Assembly (NCBI RefSeq): GCF_002836355.1
Contig: NZ_PJCA01000031.1
Coordinates: forward strand, 1,116,001 to 1,180,000
Length of the DNA: 64,000 nucleotides
Origin: Moritella sp. Urea-trap-13
Lineage (GTDB): Bacteria; Pseudomonadota; Gammaproteobacteria; Enterobacterales; Moritellaceae
Direction: 5' to 3'
The notes below the pieces were generated by a model. The model did no database searches. It had not been told where the DNA came from and saw only the letters and a program-made list of their open reading frames with translations. Below, piece after piece: positions 8,131 to 18,590 of this stretch (its first letter is position 1; each line of letters opens with the position of its first letter). The translations under genes were made by a program, and so were the position numbers.

Positions 8131-9663
8131 TTATAGTAAATCGTCTTCTTCATCATGGCCTTCAGACCATGATTGCGCCGCTTTAACAGCACGTTTCCAA
8201 CCACGGTAACGACGTTGACGTTTAACATCATCATCATGTGGTTCGAATGATTTTTCGATAACTGCTTTATCAGACAATTCATCTAGGCCATCCCAGAAAC
8301 CCACAGCCAGACCAGCAAGGTATGCCGCACCAAGTGCTGTTACTTCTGTTACAGCTGGGCGTAATACAGTTGTATTTAGCACGTCAGATTGGAATTGCAT
8401 TAGGAAGTTATTCGCTACTGCACCGCCATCTACACGCAGCTCTGCCAATTTAATGCCTGAATCCGCTTGCATCGCATCAAGTACGTCACGTGTTTGATAG
8501 GCAATACTTTCTAATGTTGCACGGATAATGTGATTTGCACCTACACCACGCGTTAGACCAACAATCGTACCACGAGCATATGCATCCCAGTACGGTGCGC
8601 CTAAACCTGTGAACGCAGGAACAACATAAACACCGTTTGATGAATCTACTTTGGTTGCAAAATATTCAGAATCTTTCGCATCAGAGAGTAACTTCATTTC
8701 ATCACGTAGCCATTGGATAGAAGCACCACCCATGAATACCGCACCTTCTAATGCGTAAGCTACTTCACCGCGTGGACCACATGCCAAGGTAGTAAGTAGA
8801 CCGTTCTGAGACGTTACTTTTTCTTTACCAGTGTTCATTAATAAGAAACAACCAGTACCGTAAGTGTTTTTCGCTTGACCTTGTTCTACACACATTTGAC
8901 CATAAAGTGCAGCTTGTTGATCACCAGCGATACCAGCGATTGGGGTACGTGTACCGCCTTTACCACCTAAGTTCATTTGACCGTAAACTTCTGAAGACGA
9001 TTTCACTTCAGCCATCATTGATAGTGGAATATCAAGGATCTTAAGTAGTTTCTCATCCCACTGTAGTGTATTGATGTTAAACAACATTGTACGTGATGCG
9101 TTAGTGTGGTCTGTTACATGAACGCGTCCTTGTGTCATTTTCCAAACTAACCAAGTATCAACGGTACCGAATAATAGTTTACCGGCTTCAGCGTCTTCAC
9201 GAGCACCCTCTACGTTATCAAGGATCCATTTAATTTTTGTACCTGAGAAGTACGGGTCAACAACAAGACCCGTGTTTTCACGCACGTATTCTTCGAAGCC
9301 TGCATCTTGTGCTTTTAATTTGTCACAGATATCAGCAGTACGACGACACTGCCATACGATTGCGTTATAAACCGGCTTGCCTGTTTCTTTGTTCCAAACA
9401 ATCGTCGTTTCACGTTGGTTAGTAATACCGATACCGGCGATTTCAGCACTGGTGATACCTGTTTTCGCTAACGTTTCAACTAATACTGAACTCTGAGTTG
9501 CATAGATTTCAAGTGGATCATGCTCAACCCAACCGGCCTGCGGATAGATTTGCGTAAATTCACGTTGAGAAACGCTGACAATATTTGCATCGTGGTCAAG
9601 AATAACGGCACGAGAACTGGTAGTTCCTTGGTCTAAAGCAATAATGTATTTTTTCTCAGTCAT
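8131..9663 (-). CDS. glpK: Glycerol kinase
   Basis: Cytoplasmic FGGY-family kinase that phosphorylates glycerol to glycerol-3-phosphate with ATP, trapping glycerol brought in by GlpF. The N-terminal [15 protein letters not shown] phosphate motif, [23 protein letters not shown] and the C-terminal [15 protein letters not shown] motif are all present. At 510 residues it is close to the E. coli enzyme (502); the tail is acidic ([10 protein letters not shown]). The ATG at 9663 follows AAGGA at good spacing. It sits 185 bases downstream of glpF on the same strand and is followed by its own terminator. Confidence 0.97.
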   Translation of the reverse strand: MTEKKYIIALDQGTTSSRAVILDHDANIVSVSQREFTQIYPQAGWVEHDPLEIYATQSSVLVETLAKTGITSAEIAGIGITNQRETTIVWNKETGKPVYNAIVWQCRRTADICDKLKAQDAGFEEYVRENTGLVVDPYFSGTKIKWILDNVEGAREDAEAGKLLFGTVDTWLVWKMTQGRVHVTDHTNASRTMLFNINTLQWDEKLLKILDIPLSMMAEVKSSSEVYGQMNLGGKGGTRTPIAGIAGDQQAALYGQMCVEQGQAKNTYGTGCFLLMNTGKEKVTSQNGLLTTLACGPRGEVAYALEGAVFMGGASIQWLRDEMKLLSDAKDSEYFATKVDSSNGVYVVPAFTGLGAPYWDAYARGTIVGLTRGVGANHIIRATLESIAYQTRDVLDAMQADSGIKLAELRVDGGAVANNFLMQFQSDVLNTTVLRPAVTEVTALGAAYLAGLAVGFWDGLDELSDKAVIEKSFEPHDDDVKRQRRYRGWKRAVKAAQSWSEGHDEEDDLL

Positions 9664-9717
9664 TATGAAGTCCTTTTAATTTCATTTGGTAGAGTACTTA
9701 TGTTTAATTATATACCC

Positions 9718-9797
9718 AAGCGATACTTTGATGTTAACTATTGATTTACTTGTTTATTTACTTTTTATTTTAACAATACAATAATCAAAGTCGCTTA
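9718..9797. repeat. Inverted repeat in the glpF-glpK gap
   Basis: AAGCGATACTTTGAT at 9718 pairs with ATCAAAGTCGCTT near 9784-9796 with one bulge, across a loop of about 50 bases. It could fold in the glpFK message and alter the glpK:glpF ratio; no T-tract follows, so it does not look like a terminator. Confidence 0.35.
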
Positions 9798-9848
9798 GAT
9801 GCTATTCAAAATTTATGCTGTCTTACTCATTTATTTAATACCGCTAAA

Positions 9849-10706
9849 TTATACTTTCGCAGTTTTAGCTTCAACAGATACTTCATCACACTGGTTTGGA
9901 ATAGTGCAACCATGACCTGCTGATGGTAGGTATTGACCAATCACTTTTGGATATAACCAACCACCGAAACATGCACCTACAATTGGACCTAAGATAGGTA
10001 CAATGAAGTAAGGAATATCTTTAGCACCTGTTAATGCATAATCCCAACCCGCGAAGTAAGCGAATAGTTTCGGACCAAAGTCACGTGCAGGGTTCATAGC
10101 GAAACCAGTTAGTGGTCCTAAAGAGCCACCGATAACCGCAATTAGCACACCGATAAGTACAGGGTTCATTGCGCCACGTGGTTCGCCGTTGCCTTCGTCG
10201 CCTAATGCTAAGATAGCGAACATTAATACCGCAGTGATCACAAACTCAACCGCGAATGCGCCAATGAATGTTAATGATGGGTGTGGGTAAGTAGAGAAGA
10301 TACCCGCTGTCGATAATGCCGCTTCACTATTACGTAGGAAACCGTTAGCAATTTCGTAGTCAGTAAATAAGTTGCTATATAAGCCGTATACTAATGCAGC
10401 TGAACAGAAAGCACCTGCGAGTTGCGAGAATATATAAGGTAATACTTTGCTTTTATCAAATCCGTGAAACGCTGCAAGCGCAATCGTCACGGCAGGGTTA
10501 ATGTGAGCACCAGAAACACCAGCGGTACAGTAAATAGCAATTGCTACACCCATACCCCAGATAATACTGATTTCCCATTGACCGAAACTAGCGCCAGTTA
10601 ATACCAGTGCGGCTACGCAGCCGACACCAAAAAAGATTAACAGTCCAGTACCAATAAACTCAGCAAGGCATTCGCCCATCAGAGTATGCTGTTTATTGTT
10701 AGCCAT
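9849..10706 (-). CDS. glpF: Glycerol facilitator (aquaglyceroporin)
   Basis: Inner-membrane channel of the MIP family for glycerol. Six hydrophobic segments and two half-helices are visible, with the NPA motifs at residues 70-72 (HINPAVT) and 205-207 (MNPARDFGP). The Asp after the second NPA-Arg is typical of glycerol channels over pure water channels. Length (285) matches the E. coli protein, and the start follows AAGGAA. It is the first gene of glpFK. The leader upstream carries GlpR-like half-sites and a palindrome. Confidence 0.96.
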   Translation of the reverse strand: MANNKQHTLMGECLAEFIGTGLLIFFGVGCVAALVLTGASFGQWEISIIWGMGVAIAIYCTAGVSGAHINPAVTIALAAFHGFDKSKVLPYIFSQLAGAFCSAALVYGLYSNLFTDYEIANGFLRNSEAALSTAGIFSTYPHPSLTFIGAFAVEFVITAVLMFAILALGDEGNGEPRGAMNPVLIGVLIAVIGGSLGPLTGFAMNPARDFGPKLFAYFAGWDYALTGAKDIPYFIVPILGPIVGACFGGWLYPKVIGQYLPSAGHGCTIPNQCDEVSVEAKTAKV

Positions 10707-10743
10707 GATTCATTCCTTTGTTTTATTTATGTAGGGTGTACAC

Positions 10744-10753
10744 AATGTTCGTG
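10744..10753. promoter_or_regulatory. GlpR-like half-site upstream of glpF
   Basis: AATGTTCGTG matches nine of ten positions of the left GlpR half-site; another partial match (AATGAGCGTT) lies at 10805-10814. Both sit within 110 bases of the glpF start. Confidence 0.4.
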
Positions 10754-10770
10754 TGAATTTTAATTTACAC
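10751..10770. promoter_or_regulatory. Palindrome GTGT-N-AATT-N2-AATT-N-ACAC
   Basis: An inverted repeat of 20 bases with only one mismatched pair plus the centre, 45-64 bases before the glpF start. It overlaps the GlpR-like half-site. Operator suggested by symmetry only. Confidence 0.3.
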
Positions 10771-11082
10771 TTTTAATACATAATTAAAACAAATAAAGAA
10801 TAAAAATGAGCGTTCGAGCACAGAAAAGTATTAAAACGAGACAGGTTGAATCATATTTATCGACAAAATACGCTATATCAAACGGATTTGACCAAGATCA
10901 ACGTATATATTAATTAGCATTAAACGATAGTTCGCAACACAATTTAACACTTTAGTGGTAGTTAATTGCCGTTACATGACTCATAAAGCTGATTAGTAAA
11001 CATGAAAATATAAGGATTGATGATATGTTGATTAAATGTAACAAAGCGAACATATGTAAGGTGTAATGATTTAAACGAACAA
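10771..11082. other. Intergenic region upstream of glpF
   Basis: AT-rich spacer of about 310 bp, with the partial GlpR-like match at 10805-10814 and no convincing open frame. Confidence 0.4.
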
Positions 11083-11117
11083 AATACGGTTAAGCCACCT
11101 ACAGGCTTAACCGTATT
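11083..11117. terminator. Terminator hairpin of the MFS gene
   Basis: A perfect 14-base stem AATACGGTTAAGCC/GGCTTAACCGTATT with a seven-base loop. On the minus strand it lies about 45 bases after the stop of the gene at 11161-12330. Confidence 0.75.
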
Positions 11118-11160
11118 AATAGCAGCACGATCAGCGCACTACAACTAACTATCTGAGATC

Positions 11161-12330
11161 CTATTGCGGGATTGCAGAATGATCGCTTGGTTTTGATGTC
11201 GCACTTTTAATGAGCATATAAATACACATAGTTAACATGCAAACACCGAGGTACATAATCAGCCCATTATTATAGTGCTTGAAACCCTGTGCCACGACTG
11301 GCCCAGCAACAGAACCCGCGCTATAACTCAGTAACATGATCTCTGTCGCTGCAACAATTTTACTGACGCTTAAACTGTCACACGCTAACGAGATAGCAAC
11401 TGGATACAGCGAGAATACACTCGCCCCCAATAACATATAGCTTGAACTCAACAATACCGAGTCATGGGTCGTTAATATGCCGATAATCCCCAGCACACCA
11501 ACCAAGCTAAATAATGACATTAACAATGTCTTACTCATTTTTGGTGATAAGTAGCTCACTACTGGTTGCACTAACATGCCGCCCAAAATAATGATCGCCA
11601 TTAACATGCCAGTTTGCTCAGAGCTGCCCGTTTGCGCTTTGATATACAAAGGCATTAGCCCATAAATAGGTGCCATTAACATACCAGATACTAAACAACC
11701 TAAAATTGCAGGACGGCTTAATGTCTTTAGCTCTGCGAATCTGATCTTTTGGTGTCCAGTACAATCAGGTTGTCCGACCTTAATTAATAACGGCGGTAAA
11801 ATGGCAATCAACAACACACCGATAACGACGCTATAAGGAAATATCCCCTCGACACCGATTGGTACGAGTCCTAATTGGCCTAATGCATTACCGCCATATA
11901 AAGACGTCATGTATAAACCCAAACGTTTTGCGCGTTGTTTTGCGGTATCGGCCATTAATAACCAAGACTCAACAACAACGAATACCCCAGCAACCGCAAT
12001 ACCGGCAATAAAACGAGAAGCCAGCCACATTGCAGCGCTTGGCATTGCGATCATCAAAAAGACTGATAATAACAATACACTTAAAAATAAAATAAACGCA
12101 AGGCGATGGCCTATTCTTGCCACTACACGTTCTATCTGTAACGAGCCAATTAATAGTCCCAGATAAAAGATACTTGCCAACCAAGGTGTTAATGTAAGAC
12201 TTAGTCCAAATGATTGCAAAGATAACGGAATTAGGCTCATTAAAAAGCCAGATGCAATAGCAAAAAATGACAAACCGACAACTGGTACAAAAGTACTGTT
12301 TTTTGGGTTTGTGCAGGCGAATGTCCCCAC
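11161..12330 (-). CDS. MFS transporter, YcaD-like
   Basis: An inner-membrane permease of the major facilitator superfamily with about 12 hydrophobic segments in 389 residues. It starts at GTG 12330, where GAGGA precedes at good spacing. The VVVESWLLMADTAKQRAKRLGLYMTSLYGGNALGQL stretch at the fourth to fifth helix resembles the YcaD group (conserved ESxL and the charged loop). The substrate is unknown. It stands alone with its own terminator, 450 bp from glpF; nothing links it to glycerol. Confidence 0.78.
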   Translation of the reverse strand: MGTFACTNPKNSTFVPVVGLSFFAIASGFLMSLIPLSLQSFGLSLTLTPWLASIFYLGLLIGSLQIERVVARIGHRLAFILFLSVLLLSVFLMIAMPSAAMWLASRFIAGIAVAGVFVVVESWLLMADTAKQRAKRLGLYMTSLYGGNALGQLGLVPIGVEGIFPYSVVIGVLLIAILPPLLIKVGQPDCTGHQKIRFAELKTLSRPAILGCLVSGMLMAPIYGLMPLYIKAQTGSSEQTGMLMAIIILGGMLVQPVVSYLSPKMSKTLLMSLFSLVGVLGIIGILTTHDSVLLSSSYMLLGASVFSLYPVAISLACDSLSVSKIVAATEIMLLSYSAGSVAGPVVAQGFKHYNNGLIMYLGVCMLTMCIYMLIKSATSKPSDHSAIPQ

Positions 12331-12941
12331 CTTTTATCCTCGAGTTAAATTGTTAAAATATAGGTTAAACCGCTATATGTGCACCAGTTACTGGTTACTA
12401 CATATTTCGGCGAGACTTTAATCTTAAATTAACCGGAAGTAAAGAGTATTTTAATTAAATTAAAATATATTTCATAAACACTAATAATCTTGTTTAACCC
12501 CCTATTTCATAAGGTTACTGACATGTTAATGTTTTATAGGCCCCCACTTTCAATACTTATCTCGAAACGAAACACATTCAATTAAAAATGAAATCTCAAA
12601 GCACTATTTAAGCAACCTTACTCCGCACTCAGTCGTACTAAAAACAAAGTTAACACCTAGTTATAGACGTTTGAAATAGCCATTAAAAATTAATGAGTAA
12701 CAATTTTGTTAGTAGCAAACGTTGGGACACGGAGATGCCAAACTACGAACTTTGCTTTGGTATATTAGGTAATAGGTAATAATAGGTAATAGTAACTGGG
12801 TTACTTTTAAATATGTAGGACAAGATAGCGGGCAGACTGCCAACGTTTTGTACCACGTTGCGTCCGCATAGTGAGAAGATTAAGACGTATACCGAAGTAC
12901 TAACGCTAAGGTTATAGGCCGAGCTAGTAAGTCGCGATTAA
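12331..12941. other. Intergenic region, 610 bp
   Basis: No credible open frame. It holds a short tandem AATAGGT repeat at 12764-12792 and otherwise looks like spacer. It separates two minus-strand genes, so the promoter of the MFS gene should lie at its low-coordinate end. Confidence 0.4.
12764..12792. repeat. Short tandem repeat (ATTAGGTA/AATAGGTAAT)
   Basis: About three and a half copies of a 7-10 base unit centred on TAGGTAAT. Confidence 0.6.
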
Positions 12942-14435
12942 CTAAACATCCAGCGGTTCATTACTACTAAAATCAGCATAGAGCACACGATTCTTACCCG
13001 CTATCTTAGCTGTGTACAAGAGTTCATCAGCCTGTTTAATTACGCTTTTTATTGATTTAATTTGATCAATAGAAGACGTAGTCACGGCCCCACCAGACAT
13101 AGTGACATAAAACTCAATGTCGTCACTATAATGCGGCAAGTTCGCCACCGTTTCACAGATACGTTCAAAGATATCAATTTGTTTGTTATCTTTGTTATAA
13201 GCAATCAACAAACCGAATTCTTCACCACCAAGACGTAACAAAATGTCTTGTTCACGGATTTGCTGCTTAATAGCGGTCGTCACGCGGATCAATACATCAT
13301 CACCAACAGGGTGGCCGTAAGTATCATTAACATGCTTAAAGTTATCTAAATCGATAATCATAAAAGAATAAAACTGATGACGTTGAATGTTTTTCAGTTC
13401 AGCCCTAAAACCACGACGGTTTAGCAGTCCAGTCAAAGGATCATGGCATGATTCAGTCGCAAACTTCTTCGACGTAATGCGTAATTTCAAGGTATACAAG
13501 AACCAACCCGCAAGTACAATGGCCACAAAGTAAAATGTAATATCAATAAGGCTGTTTTTAATTAAATACCTTAATTTATCACTAACGGAATCAGGCATAA
13601 CCAAACGTAAATTAGTGGTGAAACCATCATAGCTTAGCGGTTCACTAAGTACGCCAAGATCGGCACTCGGATTGGCATCATTAATAATATCGAAATCCGA
13701 GTTAATGCCAGCAACCAGCACTTCCCATAAGATATCCATATTAAGCACACCATAGAAGCTGTTATCCATAAAAATTGCGATAGAGAAAGTTAACACCTGT
13801 TTATTTAGGTTCACATCTGCATAGGGACCGGTGATAAATATCCGATTACCGAGGTCGTCGACAGTCACATTCAAGATTTTTTGCATATATGGTCGCGTAA
13901 ATAGCTCGCGTTCAAATCCGGAACGTTTTAGCACTAAGCCATTATATTTCGGTGACGTAATGACAAATTTATCCATCGAAATAAAATACAAGCTAATGAC
14001 ATCACTTGAACGTCCGGCAAGAAAGGTCATCATAGGCGCAATTTTGATGGTTTCTTTGATCTTGTGGTGAAGAACAGTACCAGCCTCGCAGCCAGCCTTA
14101 TCACTGACAACTAAGAAGTTAGTTTCAAAGGTATACATCTGTTCAGGGGTTGGGTTCTTCGCGATCTGGCAAATATCATCATCTGCATAGGTGAAATTAA
14201 GCTGGTTATCATCTATTAGTTCAGCATCTGATACACTCAGTTGTGACATACCATATTGAATGGCTTGTAGTTGATAAAACAACTCACCCAAGCGTCTTTC
14301 TGCAATCTGAAATGATTGATCAAAGCTGTCTAACTGTTTGATTTCAGATCGATTTATCTGATAATAAATGATAGTACTAATGATGACAACTAAATAAATA
14401 GTAACTCTAAATTTCACAATATACCCGTTAACCAC
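12942..14435 (-). CDS. Membrane diguanylate cyclase with periplasmic sensor
   Basis: Predicted to make c-di-GMP from two GTP. The chain has a membrane helix at residues 10-26, a periplasmic part of about 270 residues resembling a Cache sensor (the TSPKYNGLVLKRSGFERELFTRPYM and TFSIAIFMDNSFYGVLNMDI parts are typical), a second helix at about 298-316 and a GGDEF domain from DPLTGLLNRR (332). The active site is GGEEF (403-407) and an inhibitory-site RxxD (394-397) sits five residues before it, so activity and product feedback are both expected. The start codon is GTG; a second GTG at residue 7 is possible. No neighbour shares its strand closely. Confidence 0.9.
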   Translation of the reverse strand: MVNGYIVKFRVTIYLVVIISTIIYYQINRSEIKQLDSFDQSFQIAERRLGELFYQLQAIQYGMSQLSVSDAELIDDNQLNFTYADDDICQIAKNPTPEQMYTFETNFLVVSDKAGCEAGTVLHHKIKETIKIAPMMTFLAGRSSDVISLYFISMDKFVITSPKYNGLVLKRSGFERELFTRPYMQKILNVTVDDLGNRIFITGPYADVNLNKQVLTFSIAIFMDNSFYGVLNMDILWEVLVAGINSDFDIINDANPSADLGVLSEPLSYDGFTTNLRLVMPDSVSDKLRYLIKNSLIDITFYFVAIVLAGWFLYTLKLRITSKKFATESCHDPLTGLLNRRGFRAELKNIQRHQFYSFMIIDLDNFKHVNDTYGHPVGDDVLIRVTTAIKQQIREQDILLRLGGEEFGLLIAYNKDNKQIDIFERICETVANLPHYSDDIEFYVTMSGGAVTTSSIDQIKSIKSVIKQADELLYTAKIAGKNRVLYADFSSNEPLDV

Positions 14436-14642
14436 ACATTTTATGCGGAATATTTTTGGGTCATGATCATATACTTATTCAATTGGTATTTCTATAGCTA
14501 GTAATGTAAGTGTCTGTCAGTGCCATATGATATTAACTAAAGATGTATATTAGAAGCGCAACATATTAAAAACGATCGCAAAACACCCGTTATACCAATC
14601 AGCACCTTCATTATATTTGCAAAAATAAATGCTAAAAAAGTA

Positions 14643-14663
14643 AGGCCTCCGTAACAGAGGCCT
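14643..14663 (-). terminator. Terminator of the SLC13 symporter gene
   Basis: AGGCCTC/GAGGCCT stem with loop CGTAACA; on the minus strand it runs into a TTTTTT tract (complement of the A-run at 14634-14639). Confidence 0.8.
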
Positions 14664-14727
14664 AGATATGATTCACTCTATGTTATTAACTGAGTGTTAT
14701 TAACTCGGCAGTGCATTAATTCACGTA

Positions 14728-16116
14728 TTATGACCAGAATACCCATGCCACGATTGATAAGATAAAGATACAAATCAAGTTAAGGTAAATACCTACACGC
14801 ATCATCTCTGACTGCTTAATATGCCCGGTACTAAATACAATCGCATTAGGCGGCGTGGCAACAGGTAGCATGAAGGCACAAGACGCTGCAATCGCAATTA
14901 ACGCCGACAACACAATCGGTGACATACCGAGTACTTCAGCAACACCAGCAAATACCGGAATTAACAGTGCCGCACTGGCCGTGTTACTGGCAAATTCAGT
15001 TAACATCACCACAAACGCAACAAGGGTTAAGATAATTATCATCATCCCCGCTTGTGACAATACATCACTCAAGCTTTCCGCTAAGAAGACGCTCGTCCCT
15101 GTCGCTTTTAAAATATTGCTTAAACAAATACCACCACCAAATAATAGCAATACACCCCAATCCGTGGTTTTCTCAATATCTTTCCAATGAACCACACGCG
15201 CGACACCCACTAACACAATAGCCATAAGCGCAACTAAGGTATCAAACTTAGAAAAGCCACCTAGCATGGCATTAATTGGTTTACTGAATATCCATAAAAA
15301 AACCGTTAATGAGAAGATAGCAAGCGTGACAATTTTACCTTTATCCCATGCGATTGGTTGGTGGTCCAATTCAAATACTTCATTAAGGTTCGGTTTCAGT
15401 AACATGTACAGCACACCGACTGTCACAGGTAATAAAATTAAGGTAATTGGCACGCCATAAGACATCCATTCGGTAAAACTTAAATTAAGCTGAGCCGCGG
15501 CAATCGCATTCGGCGGACTGCCCACAATAGTAGCAATACCACCGATACTGGCGCAATAAGCGATACCCAGTAACACAAATACATAAGTATTATGACCGGT
15601 CTTGGTATTCACTTTATTCAGTACGCCCAGCACTAACGGTAACATCATTGCGGTTGTCGCCGTATTACTGATCCACATAGACAGACCCGCGGTTACACCA
15701 AATAGCATGAAAACAGCAACATCCATTCGGCCTTTTGCCAGCACCAATACTTTATCGGCAATAGCTTTGTCGAGCTCTTGTCGATGTAACGCGGCCGCTA
15801 GCGCAAACCCCCCCAGGAACAAAAAGATAATTGGATTGGAAAAGTTGTTAAGTGCCGTTTGGGTATTAAAAATGCCAAATACCACAGCAAGAACAGGCAC
15901 TAAAATAGCGGTAATGCTGACGTGTAACGCTTCAGTCAACCACAAAATAGCAATAAAACTTAAGATACTAAGCCCTAATACCACGTCTTTCTCAAAGGGT
16001 AAGAAGTTATATAATAGGGCAAATAAAATGACATCCAAGATAATAATAATGCTGTTTTTATTTGTCAGCCACTCCATTGTATTTGTGGGTAGCGGTAAAC
16101 TTTCATTTTTGTTCAT
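14728..16116 (-). CDS. Na+/dicarboxylate symporter, DASS/SLC13 (INDY) family
   Basis: An inner-membrane carrier of 462 residues, the length of the Vibrio cholerae INDY protein. Both family signature motifs are visible: [11 protein letters not shown] in the first half and [11 protein letters not shown] in the second, the sites that bind Na+ and the carboxylate. About 11 hydrophobic segments. The probable substrates are succinate, fumarate or malate with Na+. It is a single gene with its own terminator. It faces a diguanylate cyclase gene across a 580-bp divergent region; no two-component regulator is adjacent. Confidence 0.9.
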   Translation of the reverse strand: MNKNESLPLPTNTMEWLTNKNSIIIILDVILFALLYNFLPFEKDVVLGLSILSFIAILWLTEALHVSITAILVPVLAVVFGIFNTQTALNNFSNPIIFLFLGGFALAAALHRQELDKAIADKVLVLAKGRMDVAVFMLFGVTAGLSMWISNTATTAMMLPLVLGVLNKVNTKTGHNTYVFVLLGIAYCASIGGIATIVGSPPNAIAAAQLNLSFTEWMSYGVPITLILLPVTVGVLYMLLKPNLNEVFELDHQPIAWDKGKIVTLAIFSLTVFLWIFSKPINAMLGGFSKFDTLVALMAIVLVGVARVVHWKDIEKTTDWGVLLLFGGGICLSNILKATGTSVFLAESLSDVLSQAGMMIIILTLVAFVVMLTEFASNTASAALLIPVFAGVAEVLGMSPIVLSALIAIAASCAFMLPVATPPNAIVFSTGHIKQSEMMRVGIYLNLICIFILSIVAWVFWS

Positions 16117-16708
16117 GTGAGTTCCATTCTCCTAATGAATATGCATTTGTAAGTACTCCAATAGGGCTATTCTCACACGGTTATAATGATATTGTTATTA
16201 TTCGTGGGAATTATCAGGACTAAAATGACAAGAATATTCAATAAAGCGAGTTCACTCACATTTTACAAGGTTATTGCTATTTTTTAACCAGTTAGGTTCA
16301 AATGAAAAACAACTGATTAACATTGTTATCTACATGTATTATGTAACTTAGTGTAATCCTTCGATAAATATTGACACTGCAAAGGTTAATATCGTTTCAT
16401 TATAACGATTCGTTCGCGCCATCCTTGAGAACACACGAGTGTAGAGAGAGCCTTAGATTAAGGCTAAAAAACAACAGCACAGAGTAACTGACTTACAGTT
16501 TAAATTATGAAAAACAAACTTTCCATAAGGTATTTTATACACTTGAAAAACCTCAATATCGTTAAGGTTGTTAAGTATTTGTAATGAAAGAAATTGCATA
16601 TAACACATACACCAATGCCTATTTCTTCTCATTGAAGATCCAACCATAAAATGTTAGCTTAATCCATGATTTCATACGAATTACTTTAATGGAATATTGT
16701 CAGTTAAA
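16117..16708. other. Divergent intergenic region, about 590 bp
   Basis: Separates the SLC13 gene (minus) from the NMT1-GGDEF gene (plus). It is AT-rich with no credible gene. A small inverted repeat GCCTTAGATTAAGGC lies at 16450-16464. Promoters for both genes are expected here but none is clear by eye. Confidence 0.4.
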
Positions 16709-18373
16709 ATGAATTTATCCTTATTTCGCAAGCTAGTACTATTAATTACAATGCTTGTTTCTTGCCAGGTCAACGCACTCGATACCATTAATTTGGATCT
16801 AAGATGGGATCACCAATTTCAATTCGCTGGTTATTACGCCGCAATTGAGAAGGGTTATTACCGAGATGAAGGTATCAAAGTCAATTTGCGTGCTGGCTCT
16901 GCAAATAAAGATAATATTGACGAAGTTGTTAGCGGCCGAGCCGACTTTTCAATTAGCAACAGCGAACTTATTCTTGCACGCTTGCAAGGCAAACCGGTTG
17001 TCGCGCTATCAGCGCTATTCCAATATTCTCCCGAGATCTTACTTAGCTTAAAAAGCAGCGCTATTAATTCACTCTCAGACCTAAAAAATAAAATAATTGC
17101 AACAAACAGTGGTCAACTAGAACCATATTTATTAACCATGTTAGAAATGCAGGGCGGCTCTCGAGGTAACCCCCCCTCGGTGATAAAAAAGTCTGACTTT
17201 GAGCTAGATTCACTCATTACAGGTGAGGTAGATGTGATAACGAGCTACTTAACCAACCAGCCTTACACGCTCAATAAAATGGGCATTGATTATAAAGTCA
17301 TGGATCCGCAAGCATACGGTATTAATTTTTACAGTGACTTTCTATTTACCAGTGAACAATTCATGTCTAAAAACTATCGTTTGGTCGAGCGCTTTAAACG
17401 CGCCTCATTACGAGGTTGGGAATATGCACTGGCAAACCCAGATGACGTTATCCCTGTCATCTTAGCTAAATACCCCACCACAAAATCTGCTAACGCGCTG
17501 CGTTATGAAGCGAAAATGATGGTCACATTAATGCGTAACGATCTTGTCGAATTAGGTCATATTAACCCAACACGTATTAACGCAATGGCAGAATCAACGA
17601 TTGAGTTCAGCGAGCAAAGCTATGACCTTGCCTCTATGGATGGTTTTCTAGCGTCAACAGAAGATAAAAGCATCCTACAATTCCAGTGGCGATTACGTTT
17701 TTTACTGCTGTTTTTTATCATTGCAGCCTGTATCATTGGCCTTTATTTTCGCTTGCATAAAAAATTGCGTCACGAAATCAAAGAGCATAGGTTGTTAGCC
17801 AGTCAATTAAAAGCGGCTGTCAATACCGACCCGCTGAGCGGCATATATAACCGCCGTAAATTTGCCAAATGCTACAAGCATGAAACAGAGCGTTCACAGC
17901 GATATGGTGGCAAGTTCAGTATTGTCATGATCGACATTGATACCTTTAAGCAAACCAATGATACTTATGGTCATGAATTTGGTGATGAAGTAATTAAAAA
18001 AGTGGCCAGTATTCTTGCTGACGGTGTACGAGATATAGATACCTGCGCCCGTTATGGTGGCGAAGAATTTATCTTACTATTACCAAATACAGATGAGTAT
18101 GCATCGGGAATTTTAGCTGAACGCTTACGTAAAAAAATAGAACAGTGCATTTTCATTGCCCCGAATGACGATACGCTTACGATAACCTGCTCATTTGGTG
18201 TTGCTCAATTCCAAGGGGATTTAGCGCCTAAGTCACGTTTGGGAACACAAAACAGTCAGCATGAAGGAACGATATCATGCGCAGATAAAGCCTTGTATGT
18301 CGCCAAGAAAAATAGCCGAAATCGTGTTTGTTATTGGTCTGTGATATCAAGCGAACTTGAGCTGAGTGCTTAG
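16709..18373 (+). CDS. Diguanylate cyclase with NMT1/THI5-like periplasmic binding domain
   Basis: A fusion of a solute-binding domain and a cyclase. The start is placed at ATG 16709, giving a clean signal anchor (MNLSLFRKLVLLITMLVSC); a TTG 12 bases upstream is the alternative. Residues about 25-310 form an NMT1/THI5-like domain (LRWDHQFQFAGYYAAIEKGYYRDEG), as used to bind pyrimidine precursors and similar small ligands. A membrane helix follows at about 330-350 and then a GGDEF domain from DPLSGIYNRRKF. The active site is GGEEF with an RxxD site five residues before it. It should turn periplasmic ligand binding into c-di-GMP output. Ligand unknown. Confidence 0.88.
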   Translation: MNLSLFRKLVLLITMLVSCQVNALDTINLDLRWDHQFQFAGYYAAIEKGYYRDEGIKVNLRAGSANKDNIDEVVSGRADFSISNSELILARLQGKPVVALSALFQYSPEILLSLKSSAINSLSDLKNKIIATNSGQLEPYLLTMLEMQGGSRGNPPSVIKKSDFELDSLITGEVDVITSYLTNQPYTLNKMGIDYKVMDPQAYGINFYSDFLFTSEQFMSKNYRLVERFKRASLRGWEYALANPDDVIPVILAKYPTTKSANALRYEAKMMVTLMRNDLVELGHINPTRINAMAESTIEFSEQSYDLASMDGFLASTEDKSILQFQWRLRFLLLFFIIAACIIGLYFRLHKKLRHEIKEHRLLASQLKAAVNTDPLSGIYNRRKFAKCYKHETERSQRYGGKFSIVMIDIDTFKQTNDTYGHEFGDEVIKKVASILADGVRDIDTCARYGGEEFILLLPNTDEYASGILAERLRKKIEQCIFIAPNDDTLTITCSFGVAQFQGDLAPKSRLGTQNSQHEGTISCADKALYVAKKNSRNRVCYWSVISSELELSA

Positions 18374-18590
18374 TTAGAACAAATGAGATGAGGTAAATTA
18401 ACTCTATTACTTAAGCTAAATTCCACGGTTGATTTAAAGCAAGTGGTTTTACTCATATTTACGTTTATTTTAAACATAAGCACCAATAAGAGTGAATACA
18501 CTAAATAATCCGTGTATTATGCACAACTTAGGCATCATTAAGAATGCCATGCATGATGAGTTAATGTTTAATTTAATAAGGGATAAAAGT

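Noticed and set aside
12764-12792. Tandem AATAGGT units as a CRISPR-like or replication iteron array
   Set aside because: Units are only 7-10 bases with no spacers, no DnaA boxes nearby and no cas genes.
15602-16120. Open frame of 172 codons on the plus strand antisense to the SLC13 symporter
   Set aside because: It is the mirror of a strongly conserved membrane gene, Thr/Ala/Asn/Ile-rich in a way typical of antisense frames, with no ribosome-binding site.
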